Source of the DNA: Desulfovibrio aminophilus DSM 12254
Lineage (GTDB): Bacteria > Desulfobacterota > Desulfovibrionia > Desulfovibrionales > Desulfovibrionaceae
Direction of reading: 5' to 3'
DNA: 64,000 nt
Assembly: GCF_000422565.1 (NCBI RefSeq)
Contig: NZ_AUMA01000017.1
Span: 1 to 64,000, forward strand
Translations under genes and position numbers: made by a program
In this document: positions 1 through 8,097 of the stretch, in pieces
Numbering within the stretch: position 1 is the stretch's first letter
Layout: the number at the start of each line of letters is the position of its first letter
The notes under the pieces: model-generated
Seen by the model: only the letters and a program-made list of their open reading frames with translations
Database searches by the model: none
What the model was told of the DNA's origin: nothing

Positions 1-2
1 AG

Positions 3-110
3 GGTGCGCTTTCCGGGCATTGGTCCGTGAAGGTGTCCGGCAACTGGCGGCTGACCTTCCGCTTCGAGAACGGAGACGCCCACGTTGTGAACTATCAGGA
101 CTACCACTAG
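3..110 (+). CDS. higB: HigB-type toxin, C-terminal fragment (cut by window edge)
   Basis: The frame that is open from base 3 and stops at TAG 108-110 encodes the last 35 residues of a RelE/HigB-fold mRNA interferase, with the family's typical end: LSGHWSVKV, then NWRLTFRFENGDA and a final VNYQDYH. The start lies outside the window. HigB toxins cleave mRNA on the ribosome and are neutralised by the antitoxin encoded just downstream, here after a 10-base gap. The gene order toxin-antitoxin is the normal higBA order. The module sits at the edge of what looks like an integrated element. Confidence 0.85.
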   Translation, partial: GALSGHWSVKVSGNWRLTFRFENGDAHVVNYQDYH

Positions 111-120
111 GAGCCTCGCC

Positions 121-435
121 ATGAGCGCCAAAACCCGCAAGCCGACCCATCCCGGGGCTATCATCCTTCGGGACTACATGGAGCCGCTGAACCTGACCGT
201 AACCGCCCTTGCCGCGCACCTGGGAATCAGCCGCAAGCATCTTTCCCAGGTGATACATGAACGGGCCTGCATCACGTCGGGCATGGCCCTACGCCTTGCC
301 CGAGCCTTCAACACCACGCCGGAATTGTGGCTGAATCTCCAGCGCAAGCGCGACCTGTGGGAGGCCGAGCGGGAGACGCCGGGCTTGAAGGACGTTGCCC
401 CTCTTCCTGGCCTGCCGGAGAAGTACGCCGCATAG
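121..435 (+). CDS. higA: HigA-type antitoxin, XRE family
   Basis: A 104-residue protein with a single helix-turn-helix of the HigA type: HPGAIILRDYM near the N-terminus, the recognition region LGISRKHLSQVIHERACI at about residues 34-51, and the conserved tail ALRLARAFNTTPELWLNLQ. It should bind and neutralise the toxin encoded immediately upstream and repress the shared promoter. GAGCC lies just ahead of the ATG. With the toxin fragment it forms a complete type II toxin-antitoxin module, a common cargo of integrated elements, which fits the attachment-site remnant 140 bases downstream. Confidence 0.93.
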   Translation: MSAKTRKPTHPGAIILRDYMEPLNLTVTALAAHLGISRKHLSQVIHERACITSGMALRLARAFNTTPELWLNLQRKRDLWEAERETPGLKDVAPLPGLPEKYAA

Positions 436-498
436 GCTGGAACCGGGCAGGAGGCGGGCCTGTTCACCCTCCGGCAGGGTGGGGGAAGCCCTCCCCGA

Positions 499-522
499 AT
501 GGGGGTAGCTATGGGGGTAGCA
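499..522 (+). repeat. 12-bp tandem repeat next to attachment site
   Basis: Two adjacent 12-base units, ATGGGGGTAGCT and ATGGGGGTAGCA, lie about 50 bases to the left of the tRNA 3'-end remnant. They are in a non-coding, AT-rich stretch between higA and the remnant. Direct repeats beside an attachment core are often arm-type integrase binding sites; that role is inferred from position only. Confidence 0.6.
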
Positions 523-574
523 GCTATGACGCTCTCATATTTTCTTTAACTATAACAGCATATTGCGGTTTAAT

Positions 575-597
575 TTCGACTCCCGCCCTGGGCACCA
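575..597 (+). other. tRNA 3'-end remnant, probable attachment site (attR/attL core)
   Basis: The 23 bases run from the T-loop TTCGACT through the 3' T-stem strand CCCGC, an acceptor strand CCTGGGC, discriminator A and CCA. The 5' side cannot fold as a tRNA: the T-stem partner should be GCGGG but TTAAT is present, and no anticodon arm precedes it. The tRNA signature therefore begins abruptly inside the T-loop, as expected where a tyrosine integrase crossed over in the 3' end of a tRNA gene. The intact tRNA (5' acceptor strand GCCCAGG) should lie at the other end of the element, left of the window. Confidence 0.75.
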
Positions 598-656
598 CGT
601 TGTTAGCAGCCGCATGGACTTGACGGAACGCGCGGTCTGGTCTACCCCAGTCTTGT

Positions 657-692
657 GCCGCGCGGGACATGTGACCGCCGCGGCGCTTTTTT
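657..692 (+). terminator. Rho-independent terminator, probably of the displaced tRNA gene
   Basis: A GCCGCG/CGCGGC stem at 657-662 and 679-684 is followed by GC and six T residues. It lies 60 bases after the tRNA 3' end and before greA. The simplest reading is that it originally ended the tRNA transcript and was left on the chromosomal side when the element inserted. Confidence 0.6.
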
Positions 693-723
693 GTAACCCC
701 CCGAAATTGGATCAGGTGTGGAC

Positions 724-1212
724 ATGGAAAGCATCCCGATTTCCGTGGAAGGCTTCGAATTGCTCAAAAAGGAACTGGAGCGGCTCAAGAAGGAGCGCCC
801 GGCGGTCATCCAGGCCATCAAGGAAGCGCGCGAGGAAGGCGACCTGCGGGAAAACGCGGGTTACGACGCCGCCCGTGAGCGCCAGGGCATGCTGGAGGCC
901 AAGATCAATTACATCGAGTCGCGCATGGCGCGCTTCACGGTCATCGACCTGAAGAGCCTGGGCGGCAGCAAGATCAGCTACGGTGCCACGGTGGAAATCG
1001 AGGAAGTCGAGACCGGTGAGCGCCGCCGCTACACCCTGCTTGGCCCGGACGAGACCGCTTTCGTGCCGGGCAGCATCTCCGTGCTCTCGCCCATGGGACG
1101 GGCCCTGCTGGGCAAGGAGGAAGGGGACGACGCGGTGGTGGACGCCCCGCGCGGCAAGGTCGAATACGAGATACTCAGCGTCCACTTCGCGGAAGTGAGC
1201 ATCGGCTCCTGA
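724..1212 (+). CDS. greA: Transcription elongation factor GreA
   Basis: A 162-residue protein of normal GreA length that rescues backtracked RNA polymerase by stimulating transcript cleavage. The N-terminal coiled coil contains the hallmark EAREEGDLRENAGYDAARE (about residues 36-54), whose acidic tip enters the polymerase secondary channel. The C-terminal FKBP-like domain carries YGATVEIEE and SPMGRALLGKEEGDD. I chose ATG 724 over the in-frame GTG at 718 because AGGTG sits about 5 bases upstream and GreA proteins rarely carry the extra two residues. The gene is monocistronic, with a strong terminator after it. Confidence 0.97.
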   Translation: MESIPISVEGFELLKKELERLKKERPAVIQAIKEAREEGDLRENAGYDAARERQGMLEAKINYIESRMARFTVIDLKSLGGSKISYGATVEIEEVETGERRRYTLLGPDETAFVPGSISVLSPMGRALLGKEEGDDAVVDAPRGKVEYEILSVHFAEVSIGS

Positions 1213-1240
1213 ACGAAGACGACGATTTCCCGCAATGAAA

Positions 1241-1272
1241 AAGGCCGACGGTCGCACCGTCGGCCTTTTTTT
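1241..1272. terminator. Bidirectional terminator between greA and the kamA-like gene
   Basis: A GGCCGACGGT stem with loop CGC, closed by ACCGTCGGCC, has A residues on its left and seven T residues on its right. It can end greA from the left and the convergent radical SAM gene from the right. Confidence 0.9.
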
Positions 1273-1284
1273 CTCGGCGACCGT

Positions 1285-2418
1285 TCATTCCGGGCCGTAG
1301 CAATGGTAGCCGCGCCCAGGCCAGTGGGCCACCTCCCGTTCCACGTAGTCGTCGAACCAGAGTGCCTCGGGGTTGCCGCGAAAAACCATGAAACCGCTCT
1401 CGCGCTGGGGATCGGCCGCGCGGTGGTAGCGGAAGAAAATCTGATCCTCGGTGCGCCCCGCCACTTCGATCTTTCCAGACGAGTGCGACATGACGAGCTT
1501 GGCCCGCTTGGCCAGACCCGAGCAGTCCATTATGGCCCGCTGGAAGAGGTCGTAGGCACGCTCCACGGGCACGGTGAAACGCAGGTTTCCGGCCGTGGGG
1601 CGGCAAATGAAGACGTAATAGGGCGCGGCCCCGGCGAAGGACAGCTTGCGGAACAGCTCGGTGAGCACGGCCGAGTCGTCGTTGATCCCGCGCAGGATGG
1701 GCGTCTGATTGGCCACCACGACTCCGGCCCGTCCCAGCAGATCGATGGCGGCCACGGCCTGTTCGGTGAGTTCGCGCGGATGATTGAAATGGCTCATGAC
1801 GTACATCTTGCGGCCTGGACGGCTGTAACGGCTGAACATCTCCAGCAGCGACGGGTCTCCGAGCACCCGATAGGGATTGTAGGCCAGCATCTTGCTGCCG
1901 ATGCGCAGGATCTTCACATGGGGAATCTCGCGCAGTCTCCGCACCAGCGATTCCAGACGAGGCGTGGGCAGGAAAAGAGGGTCGCCGCCGGTGAGCAATA
2001 CGTTGGTCAGTTCGGGGTGCGTGCGCACATATTCCACGGCCGCGTCCAGGTCGCGCCCCTTGCCGGGGTCACGTTTCATGAACCCGCGCTTGCGGAAGCA
2101 GAAACGACAAATGGCCCCGCAGACTTCGCTGGCCAGGAGCAGGGCCGTCTCGCCGTACTTGTGCTGCAACCCCGGGACCAGGGTGTAGCGATGCTCTTCC
2201 GAGGCGTCGAGGTCGCCCCACTCTTCCAACTCGTCCGGGTGGGGCACCACGATGCGTCGTATGGGGTCTTCTGGATCATCCCAGTCGATGAGGGAGAGGT
2301 AATAATCGTTGGCGCGGAAGGGATACTTGTCGGCGACGTCCCGCAAGGCGTCACGCTCCCCCGGCGCCAGCCAGTCAAGATGCTCGATTTTTGTGATGAA
2401 ACGAGGATAGGCTTGCAT
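1285..2418 (-). CDS. KamA-family radical SAM aminomutase-like protein
   Basis: A 377-residue relative of lysine 2,3-aminomutase. The radical SAM cluster motif is CGAICRFCFRKR (about residues 99-110, CX3CX2C), followed by the KamA-specific LTGGDPLFL. A lysine in the context HSSGKIEV, near residue 316, aligns with the PLP-binding lysine of lysine aminomutases (PGGGGK in clostridial enzymes), so both cofactors may be present. Members act on free lysine, on EF-P lysine (EpmB) or on other amino acids; the substrate cannot be told here and no EF-P gene is nearby. AAGGAG precedes the ATG. Confidence 0.85.
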   Translation of the reverse strand: MQAYPRFITKIEHLDWLAPGERDALRDVADKYPFRANDYYLSLIDWDDPEDPIRRIVVPHPDELEEWGDLDASEEHRYTLVPGLQHKYGETALLLASEVCGAICRFCFRKRGFMKRDPGKGRDLDAAVEYVRTHPELTNVLLTGGDPLFLPTPRLESLVRRLREIPHVKILRIGSKMLAYNPYRVLGDPSLLEMFSRYSRPGRKMYVMSHFNHPRELTEQAVAAIDLLGRAGVVVANQTPILRGINDDSAVLTELFRKLSFAGAAPYYVFICRPTAGNLRFTVPVERAYDLFQRAIMDCSGLAKRAKLVMSHSSGKIEVAGRTEDQIFFRYHRAADPQRESGFMVFRGNPEALWFDDYVEREVAHWPGRGYHCYGPE

Positions 2419-2527
2419 CGGCAGCTCCTTGGATAGTGGTTTGCGGTGGGCGGGTGAACGACGGCTGAAGACCGATGGGCCTCGACGGGCCCGATCAGCG
2501 GCTTTTCCCTATCTGGCAGTATGCACG

Positions 2528-2560
2528 AAAAAGGCCCGCCGGGTCAAGCGAGGCGGCCCT
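2528..2560 (-). terminator. Probable terminator of the MazG-like gene
   Basis: On the minus strand a GGCCGCC arm pairs with GGCGGGCC across a single bulged G and is followed by five T residues. It lies about 40 bases after the pyrophosphohydrolase stop codon. Confidence 0.5.
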
Positions 2561-2601
2561 GTCGGCCGGGAAACGGCCGGTCGGCGAGGAAAATCAGACG
2601 G

Positions 2602-2955
2602 TCAGGGCTTGGGTGGCTTGTTCTTGAACGATTCCCGGGGATACTTGGCTTCGTTGCGGGCCATCTTGGCCCAGGCCGCGCGCGTCAGGTCCACATCCAG
2701 TTCGTCGGCCAGCCGCAGCAGATAGATGAACACGTCGGCCATCTCGGACTCCACGGCCGCCCGTTTCTCTCCGGCCAGGAAGCGGCTCTCCTCCTGCTCC
2801 AACCATTGGAACTGCTCCACCAGCTCACCGCATTCAGCGGCCAGGGCCATGACCAAATTCTTGGGCGTCTGGAAACGCTGCCAGCCACGTTCGGCCACGA
2901 ACGTCCGCAGGCGCTCCCTGACCATTTCGATGGTTGCTGATTCAACTTCATGCAT
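2602..2955 (-). CDS. MazG-like nucleotide pyrophosphohydrolase
   Basis: A 117-residue all-alpha NTP pyrophosphohydrolase of the single-domain MazG/iMazG type. The metal-binding helix motifs are visible: ECGELVEQFQWLE (about residues 41-53) and ESEMADVFIYLLRLAD (about 69-84), giving the EXXE..EXXD pattern that binds Mg2+. Such enzymes hydrolyse non-canonical or surplus (d)NTPs to the monophosphate, for house-cleaning. The Shine-Dalgarno GGAGGAG lies 10 bases ahead of the ATG. It follows mltA by about 30 bases on the same strand and is probably co-transcribed with it. Confidence 0.85.
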   Translation of the reverse strand: MHEVESATIEMVRERLRTFVAERGWQRFQTPKNLVMALAAECGELVEQFQWLEQEESRFLAGEKRAAVESEMADVFIYLLRLADELDVDLTRAAWAKMARNEAKYPRESFKNKPPKP

Positions 2956-2986
2956 GTCGTGAACACTCCTCCGACGCAGGAAAAAT

Positions 2987-4231
2987 TCACTTGCCGAGGC
3001 CCAGAACCCGCTTGCTCACCACAACCATGACCCGGGCCTGGGACTTGAGCCGGCCGGCCACGAACTCACCCCGTTCGTCCGAACCGCAGAAGAGGTCCAC
3101 CCGGGTCTGCTTGATGGCGCCGCCCGTGTCCTGGGCCAGCATGAGGCCCCGGAAGCGTTCCTCGCCCCCGGCGGGAACGGGCAACCGGGTATCCAGGGCG
3201 AAGACCGCCCCCAGGGGCATCACGCCCCGATCCACGGCGGCCGAGACGAAGGGGGTCAGCACTTGGCCCGCCGAGCCGTAGGGACCGTCGTCGGCCAAGC
3301 GGAAAAAGACGTAGCTCGGGTTGGTGTCCAGCAGTTCCCGCCGCAGATCCGGCCGCTCGGCCAAAAGGCTCCGGATGGCGGGCATGCTGGCCGCCTCGCG
3401 GGGCAACAGCCCCCGCTGATCCATGATCTTGGCCAGGGAGACATATTCCCGACCGTTCTTTCCGGCGTAGAGCACGTGCTTGACCCGGCCGTCCGGGAGC
3501 ACGAGCCTGCCGGAGCCCTGGATCTGGAGAAAGAACACGTCCACGGGATCACGGGTCCAGGCGATCTCGAGTCCTCGCCCGTTCAACGCGCCTCGTCCGT
3601 CGATGGCCGCGCGATCGTGATACGGCTCCAAGCGGCCGTTCACCAATCGGTAGGTCAGCTGCTGTCCCTGCCACTTGGGATGGAAACGTCCCAGGTCGAC
3701 CACCTGAAGGTCGTCGGGAGGGCCATACAGCGGCACGGGATAGCCGGGCGCCGGGGTCAGAGAGGCCTTCAGCCAGGGCTCATAGTAGCCGCTGAGCAGC
3801 GTCTCGGGAGCCAGTTGGAACCAGACGAACTCCCGGGCCAGGACCGCCGGGTCGCGGTCCAGTTCGGGCAACAGGCGCAACAGGTCTTCCAGGGTGGCGC
3901 GCAGATCCGCCCAGGTCAGGCGCAGGCCGGGACGGTCCACGGCCGTCGCCTCGGCGGGTCGGGAGGAGACGTAGGCCAGACTGCGGCGCAGCCCGGGCGC
4001 CAGCTCACGCCAGGAGGATAAGCCCTGGGCCGAGGGCGTCAGGCCGAGGGACAAAGAAGCGGCCTCGCTGCTGGGCAGTGGCTGGTAGCCTGGGGCTTCC
4101 AGCACGGGCGCGGGGAGCGCGGGCGGGCCCGAGGGGACTTTGGGGGCGCGGGGGGCGCAGCCGAAGATGATGACGAGCAGCGCCAGAGCCAGCGCCGCGC
4201 ACGAAAGAGGCGCACGGTGAAGCTGTCGCAA
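2987..4231 (-). CDS. mltA: MltA-type membrane-bound lytic murein transglycosylase
   Basis: A 414-residue lipoprotein that cleaves peptidoglycan glycan strands to 1,6-anhydro-muropeptides. The N-terminus is a lipoprotein signal ending in IIFGCAP (lipidated Cys near residue 25). The MltA barrel includes GYYEPWL, VFFLQIQGSGRL and YAGKNGREY; the C-terminal 3D domain has LAQDTGGAIK with the catalytic aspartate. The start is TTG: no ATG or GTG fits the signal peptide, and CGGAG lies 7 bases upstream. The stop of the preceding PerM-type gene lies just before this start, so the two genes are probably coupled. Confidence 0.92.
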   Translation of the reverse strand: MRQLHRAPLSCAALALALLVIIFGCAPRAPKVPSGPPALPAPVLEAPGYQPLPSSEAASLSLGLTPSAQGLSSWRELAPGLRRSLAYVSSRPAEATAVDRPGLRLTWADLRATLEDLLRLLPELDRDPAVLAREFVWFQLAPETLLSGYYEPWLKASLTPAPGYPVPLYGPPDDLQVVDLGRFHPKWQGQQLTYRLVNGRLEPYHDRAAIDGRGALNGRGLEIAWTRDPVDVFFLQIQGSGRLVLPDGRVKHVLYAGKNGREYVSLAKIMDQRGLLPREAASMPAIRSLLAERPDLRRELLDTNPSYVFFRLADDGPYGSAGQVLTPFVSAAVDRGVMPLGAVFALDTRLPVPAGGEERFRGLMLAQDTGGAIKQTRVDLFCGSDERGEFVAGRLKSQARVMVVVSKRVLGLGK

Positions 4232-4232
4232 A

Positions 4233-5348
4233 TCAGGACTCCGAATCGGATGAGGGGGGCTGACAGTTGCAGCGGTCGGAAAGCATGTCGCGGTACTCCT
4301 CGCCGTAGATGCGCAGCATGACCATCACGAAGGTCAACGTCAACGGGCCGTAGAGGATGCCCGCGATGCCGAAGGCCGAGATGCCGCCGAGCACGGCCAG
4401 GAAGACGAAGAAGGTCGAAACCTGGGACGCCTCGCGCAGCAGCAGCGGTCGGAGCACCGTGTCCACGCTGGTGACCAGGACGCCGCACCAGAGGGCCAGG
4501 AAGACGGCCCAACCGGTCTGCCCCTGGATAAGCAGCCAGCCTGCCGCAGGAACCCAGACGAGGCCGGTGCCGACCACCGGCACCAAGGCCGCCAGAGCCA
4601 TGACCCCGCCCCAGAACAGGGCCGGGAGACCCACGATGGCCAGGCCGATGCCGCCGAGGAGGCCCTGCAGCGCGGCGATGAAGAGCGTGCCCACCAGCAC
4701 GGAACGGGCCACACGCTGGATGTTCTCGATGATCAGATCCTCCTGCTCCGTGCGAAGCGGGCAGAGATAGCGCAGCTTCTCGACCATGTCCCGCCCGTCG
4801 CGCAGGAAATAGAAAACGATGAAGACGAGGAGCAGGAGGTGAAAGATGAGCCGGGCCGTGTTGGTGAACAGTTGGCGCCCGGCCTCCACGGCGATCTGGC
4901 CGAGGTTGCGGGAGAACTCCAGAAGCCGGGCCTGGATGTCCGAGGCGTCGAGCTGCACGAAGGGCAGCTGCTCACGCAGCCAGACGAGGTGCTGGTCCAG
5001 TTGATGGGCGTCCAGGAGCTTGGCGAAATCGGTCTCGCGGGCCCAAACGTTCAGGGCCTGGAAGGTGTCGCGGGCCTGAATCACCAGCCCGAAGGTCAGG
5101 AAGAACAGCGGCAGGCCGATGCAGACCACGATGATCAGTACCGTGATCAGGGCCGCGAGCGTGCGCCTCCCTCCGGTTCGGCGCTGGATGCGGTTGAACA
5201 GGGGTGAAAAGATGAGTGAGACGACCCCGGAAAAGACGATGGTGTGCAGAAACGGCCCGGCGATGACGTAGGTCAGGTAAAGGGCGAACAGAAGCATCGT
5301 CAGGAGGAAGTAGATGTATATCTTGTCCGTACGCGTGGGACCGCTCAT
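4233..5348 (-). CDS. AI-2E/PerM family membrane protein
   Basis: A 371-residue polytopic inner-membrane protein of the AI-2E transporter (PerM, YdiK, TqsA) superfamily. It begins with hydrophobic segments (YFLLTMLLFALYLTYVIAGP), has a central soluble region rich in DASDIQARLLEF-like helices, and then a block of membrane helices with GLVWVPAAGWLL and the family signature YGPLTLTFV near the C-terminus. Members export small molecules or ions; the substrate is unknown. Its ATG overlaps the stop of the preceding hybrid kinase (ATGA), so the two are translationally coupled. The frame stays open upstream, but that stretch is the kinase gene. Confidence 0.85.
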   Translation of the reverse strand: MSGPTRTDKIYIYFLLTMLLFALYLTYVIAGPFLHTIVFSGVVSLIFSPLFNRIQRRTGGRRTLAALITVLIIVVCIGLPLFFLTFGLVIQARDTFQALNVWARETDFAKLLDAHQLDQHLVWLREQLPFVQLDASDIQARLLEFSRNLGQIAVEAGRQLFTNTARLIFHLLLLVFIVFYFLRDGRDMVEKLRYLCPLRTEQEDLIIENIQRVARSVLVGTLFIAALQGLLGGIGLAIVGLPALFWGGVMALAALVPVVGTGLVWVPAAGWLLIQGQTGWAVFLALWCGVLVTSVDTVLRPLLLREASQVSTFFVFLAVLGGISAFGIAGILYGPLTLTFVMVMLRIYGEEYRDMLSDRCNCQPPSSDSES

Positions 5349-6973
5349 GCCGTGTCTCCGGAATGTTGCGCCGGGCGTTTCCCGGCAAGGGTGTTCAGAA
5401 GAACGCCCTCCAGGCGATCGATGTCCACGGGTTTGGCCACATAGGCGTCCATGCCCGCGTCCAGGCACCACTGCTCGTCCCCGGCCAGGGCGTGCGCCGT
5501 GAGCGCGACGATGGGCAGGGCCGGGTCCACCCCGGGCAGCCCCGCCCTGATGCGCCGCGTGGCCTCGATGCCGTCCAGCACAGGCATCTGCACGTCCATG
5601 ATCACGAGATCGCAGGGCGTTCCGGCCAGGAGATCCAGGAGTTCCCGGCCGTTCTCCACGGCCGTGACCCGGCAGCCCCGACGTTCCAGGCCGCGAATCA
5701 CGAACCGGCGGTTGACCAAGTTGTCCTCGGCCATGACCACGTGCCGCCCCTGGAGGGAGCCCGTGGCGGGCCTGGCCTGGTCGGTTGCCGGTTGCGGCCG
5801 CGCGCTGCCGTCCGGGCGCAGGAGAAAAGGAGCCGTGAAATGGAAAGAGCTGCCCCGCCCGACCACGCTCTCGGCCCACATGGCCCCGCCCATGAGGGCC
5901 ACCAGCTTGCGGCAGGTGGCCAGACCCAGGCCCAGACCGCCATGGCGGCGGGTCATGTAGTCCTCTACCTGGGTAAAGCTTTCGAAAATGTCCCCCAGGC
6001 GGTCGGCCGGGATGCCGGGGCCGGTGTCGGAAACCGTGAAATGCAGCCGGGCCCGCTCCCGCCCGGTTTCTGGGCAGCGCTCCGAAGCCGAGGCGTCACA
6101 CAGCGCAGCCTTCACGAGCACACGTCCCTCGGCGGTGTAGCGCACGGCGTTATGCAGCAAATGTCCCAATATCTGGCGCAGGCGGCCGTGATCCCCACGC
6201 AAGGCATGGGGCACGCCATCGTCGATCTCCACCGAGAGGCTCAATCCCTTGCGGCCGGCCGGCAGCCGATGGGGCGCGACCACGGAGTCGAGCACGTCCG
6301 ACAGTTCGAAATCGCCTTCCCGCAGTTCCAGAATTCGGGCCTCGATCTTGGAGTAGTCCAGAATCTGGTTGATGACCGTGAGCAGGGAGAGGGCCGAATC
6401 CTTGATGAGTTCCAGGTTCTCCTGGTGCTCCTCCGGCAGCCCGGAGAGGAGCATGAGGTCGGTCATGCCGAGGATGCCGTTGAGCGGGGTGCGCAGTTCG
6501 TGGCTGATGGTGGCCAGGAAGGAGGTCTTGGCCTCGTTGGCGGCCTCGGCGGCGCGCATGGCCCGCAGCAGCTCCCGCTCCATGCGCGACTTGTACAGGG
6601 CCAGCTCGATGGCGGTCTGGAGATCCCTATCCTCATATGGTTTCACCAGAAAAGCGTAGGGCCCGGACTGTTTGGCCCGGGCCACGGTGTCCTCGTCCCA
6701 AAAGGCCGTGAGGAAGATGATCGGGGTGTGGAACTGGCGGCTGATGTTCTCGGCGGCCTCGACTCCGTCCATCCGCCCCTTGAGCCGAACATCCATGAGT
6801 ACGAGGTCGGGCCGCTTTTCGCCGCATAGTCGAACCGCGTCCTCTCCGTTGTCGGCCAGCCCCGCCGAGGAATAGCCGAGCCGCGCAAGGGAAGCCGCCA
6901 GGGCCATGCCGATGACGCGCTCGTCGTCCACGACGAGAATGCTGGGGGGGCGTCCGCCGCCGTTCTGGGCCAT
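5345..6973 (-). CDS. Hybrid histidine kinase, REC-HisKA-HATPase-REC
   Basis: A soluble 542-residue phosphorelay protein with no membrane segment. It starts with a receiver domain (ILVVDDERVIG; phospho-acceptor in DLVLMDVRL), followed by a dimerisation helix with the phosphorylated His in FLATISHELRTPLNG, an HATPase domain with DTGPGIP and GGLGLGLATC, and a second receiver (MAEDNLVN; DLVIMDVQMPV). A receiver at the N-terminus means the kinase is itself likely an integrator of another system. ATG 6973 is chosen; an upstream GTG (6988) and TTG (7045) are in frame, without a better ribosome site. The output gene is not evident. Confidence 0.9.
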   Translation of the reverse strand: MAQNGGGRPPSILVVDDERVIGMALAASLARLGYSSAGLADNGEDAVRLCGEKRPDLVLMDVRLKGRMDGVEAAENISRQFHTPIIFLTAFWDEDTVARAKQSGPYAFLVKPYEDRDLQTAIELALYKSRMERELLRAMRAAEAANEAKTSFLATISHELRTPLNGILGMTDLMLLSGLPEEHQENLELIKDSALSLLTVINQILDYSKIEARILELREGDFELSDVLDSVVAPHRLPAGRKGLSLSVEIDDGVPHALRGDHGRLRQILGHLLHNAVRYTAEGRVLVKAALCDASASERCPETGRERARLHFTVSDTGPGIPADRLGDIFESFTQVEDYMTRRHGGLGLGLATCRKLVALMGGAMWAESVVGRGSSFHFTAPFLLRPDGSARPQPATDQARPATGSLQGRHVVMAEDNLVNRRFVIRGLERRGCRVTAVENGRELLDLLAGTPCDLVIMDVQMPVLDGIEATRRIRAGLPGVDPALPIVALTAHALAGDEQWCLDAGMDAYVAKPVDIDRLEGVLLNTLAGKRPAQHSGDTA

Positions 6974-7211
6974 GCCGTCGCGTTCCACGCCTGGTGATTC
7001 CTTCGTGCGGGTCAAATACAGGAATATTCCATTCTTACGCCCCAACCTCCGCGCAGGTCAAGACACGGCGGCTTCCCCGGAGGGGAAAAGCTTGCCACTT
7101 CAAGGCGCGGATAGTTGACGCTTCCCGCGTCTTGGTTGTAGTGGAAGGTCTTCACCGCCACAAGACCGGGAACCGTATCCAAAGTTTTCCAACCGCGATA
7201 TGGAGGACGCC

Positions 7212-8021
7212 ATGCTGAAAAAACTTTGCCTGCCTTTGCTCTTTGCGTTGCTTGCCCTGTCCCTGGCCGCCTGTGAGCAGAAGGCCGAGCAGAAGCCCGC
7301 CGCCGAGCAGAAGCCCGCCGCCGCCGAGGCCGCTCCCAAGAAGCTCATCGTCTTCGCCTCGGACTGCACCTGGCCTCCCATGGAGATGGTCGACGAGGCC
7401 ACCAAGCAGTGCAAGGGCTTCGGCCCCGACCTGGTCGCCGCCATCGCCAAGGCCGGCGGCTTCGACGTGAAGGTCGAGAACACCGCCTGGGACGGCATCT
7501 TCGCCGGTCTGGCCGCGGGCAAGTACCAGGCCATTTCCTCCTCGGTGTCCATCACCGACGAACGCAAGAAGACCATGGATTTCACCGATCCCTACTTCGA
7601 GGTCCAGCAGGGTGTCGTGGTGCCCAAGACGGCCACCGTGACGAGTCTGGCCGACCTGAAGGGCAAGACCATCGGCGCGCAGATCAACACCACCGGCCAC
7701 TTCACCGCCAAGAAGGTTGAGGGCGCCAAGGAAGTGAAGGGCTACGACGAAGTGGGTCTGGCCATGAAGGACCTGGTCAACGGCCGCCTCGACGCCGTCA
7801 TCTGCGACGACGCCGTGGCCACCGACTACGCGCTGAGCAATCCCGACTACTCCAAGACCCTGACCGTGGGCTTCCTGGTCAAGCCGGATTCTCCCGAATA
7901 CCTGGGCTTCGCCGTGCAGAAGGGCGACAAGGCGACCCTGGACCTGATCAACAAGGGCCTCGCGGCCGTCAAGGCCAGCGGCGAGTACGACAAGATCTAC
8001 GCCAAGTGGTTCAAGAAGTAG
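7212..8021 (+). CDS. Amino-acid ABC transporter substrate-binding lipoprotein
   Basis: A 269-residue family 3 solute-binding protein. The signal ends in the lipobox LAAC (Cys near residue 21), followed by a low-complexity linker with two repeats of EQKPAA. The mature domain shows polar amino-acid binding features: DCTWPPMEMVD, AWDGIFAGLAAGKYQ, SITDERKKTMDFTDPYF and NGRLDAVICDD. It delivers a polar or charged amino acid to the permease and ATPase encoded next. TGGAGG lies 6 bases upstream of the ATG. A terminator-like hairpin separates it from the permease gene, which would favour excess binding protein. Confidence 0.93.
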   Translation: MLKKLCLPLLFALLALSLAACEQKAEQKPAAEQKPAAAEAAPKKLIVFASDCTWPPMEMVDEATKQCKGFGPDLVAAIAKAGGFDVKVENTAWDGIFAGLAAGKYQAISSSVSITDERKKTMDFTDPYFEVQQGVVVPKTATVTSLADLKGKTIGAQINTTGHFTAKKVEGAKEVKGYDEVGLAMKDLVNGRLDAVICDDAVATDYALSNPDYSKTLTVGFLVKPDSPEYLGFAVQKGDKATLDLINKGLAAVKASGEYDKIYAKWFKK

Positions 8022-8042
8022 GCCCCATCGGCAGTCAATCCC

Positions 8043-8073
8043 GGGGGCCCGGGCGATCCCGGGCCCCCTTTTT
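8043..8073 (+). terminator. Intra-operon terminator/attenuating hairpin
   Basis: A perfect 11-bp stem, GGGGGCCCGGG with loop CGAT and CCCGGGCCCCC, is followed by five T residues. It lies between the binding-protein and permease genes. Partial termination or 3'-end protection here would give more binding protein than membrane components, as is usual for ABC importers. Confidence 0.85.
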
Positions 8074-8097
8074 CATGACCTTCAACCAGCACTAGCC

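Noticed and set aside
4233-5879. A 548-codon start for the PerM-type protein
   Set aside because: The extra 177 residues overlap the hybrid kinase gene; the ATG at 5348 overlaps the kinase stop in the usual ATGA manner.
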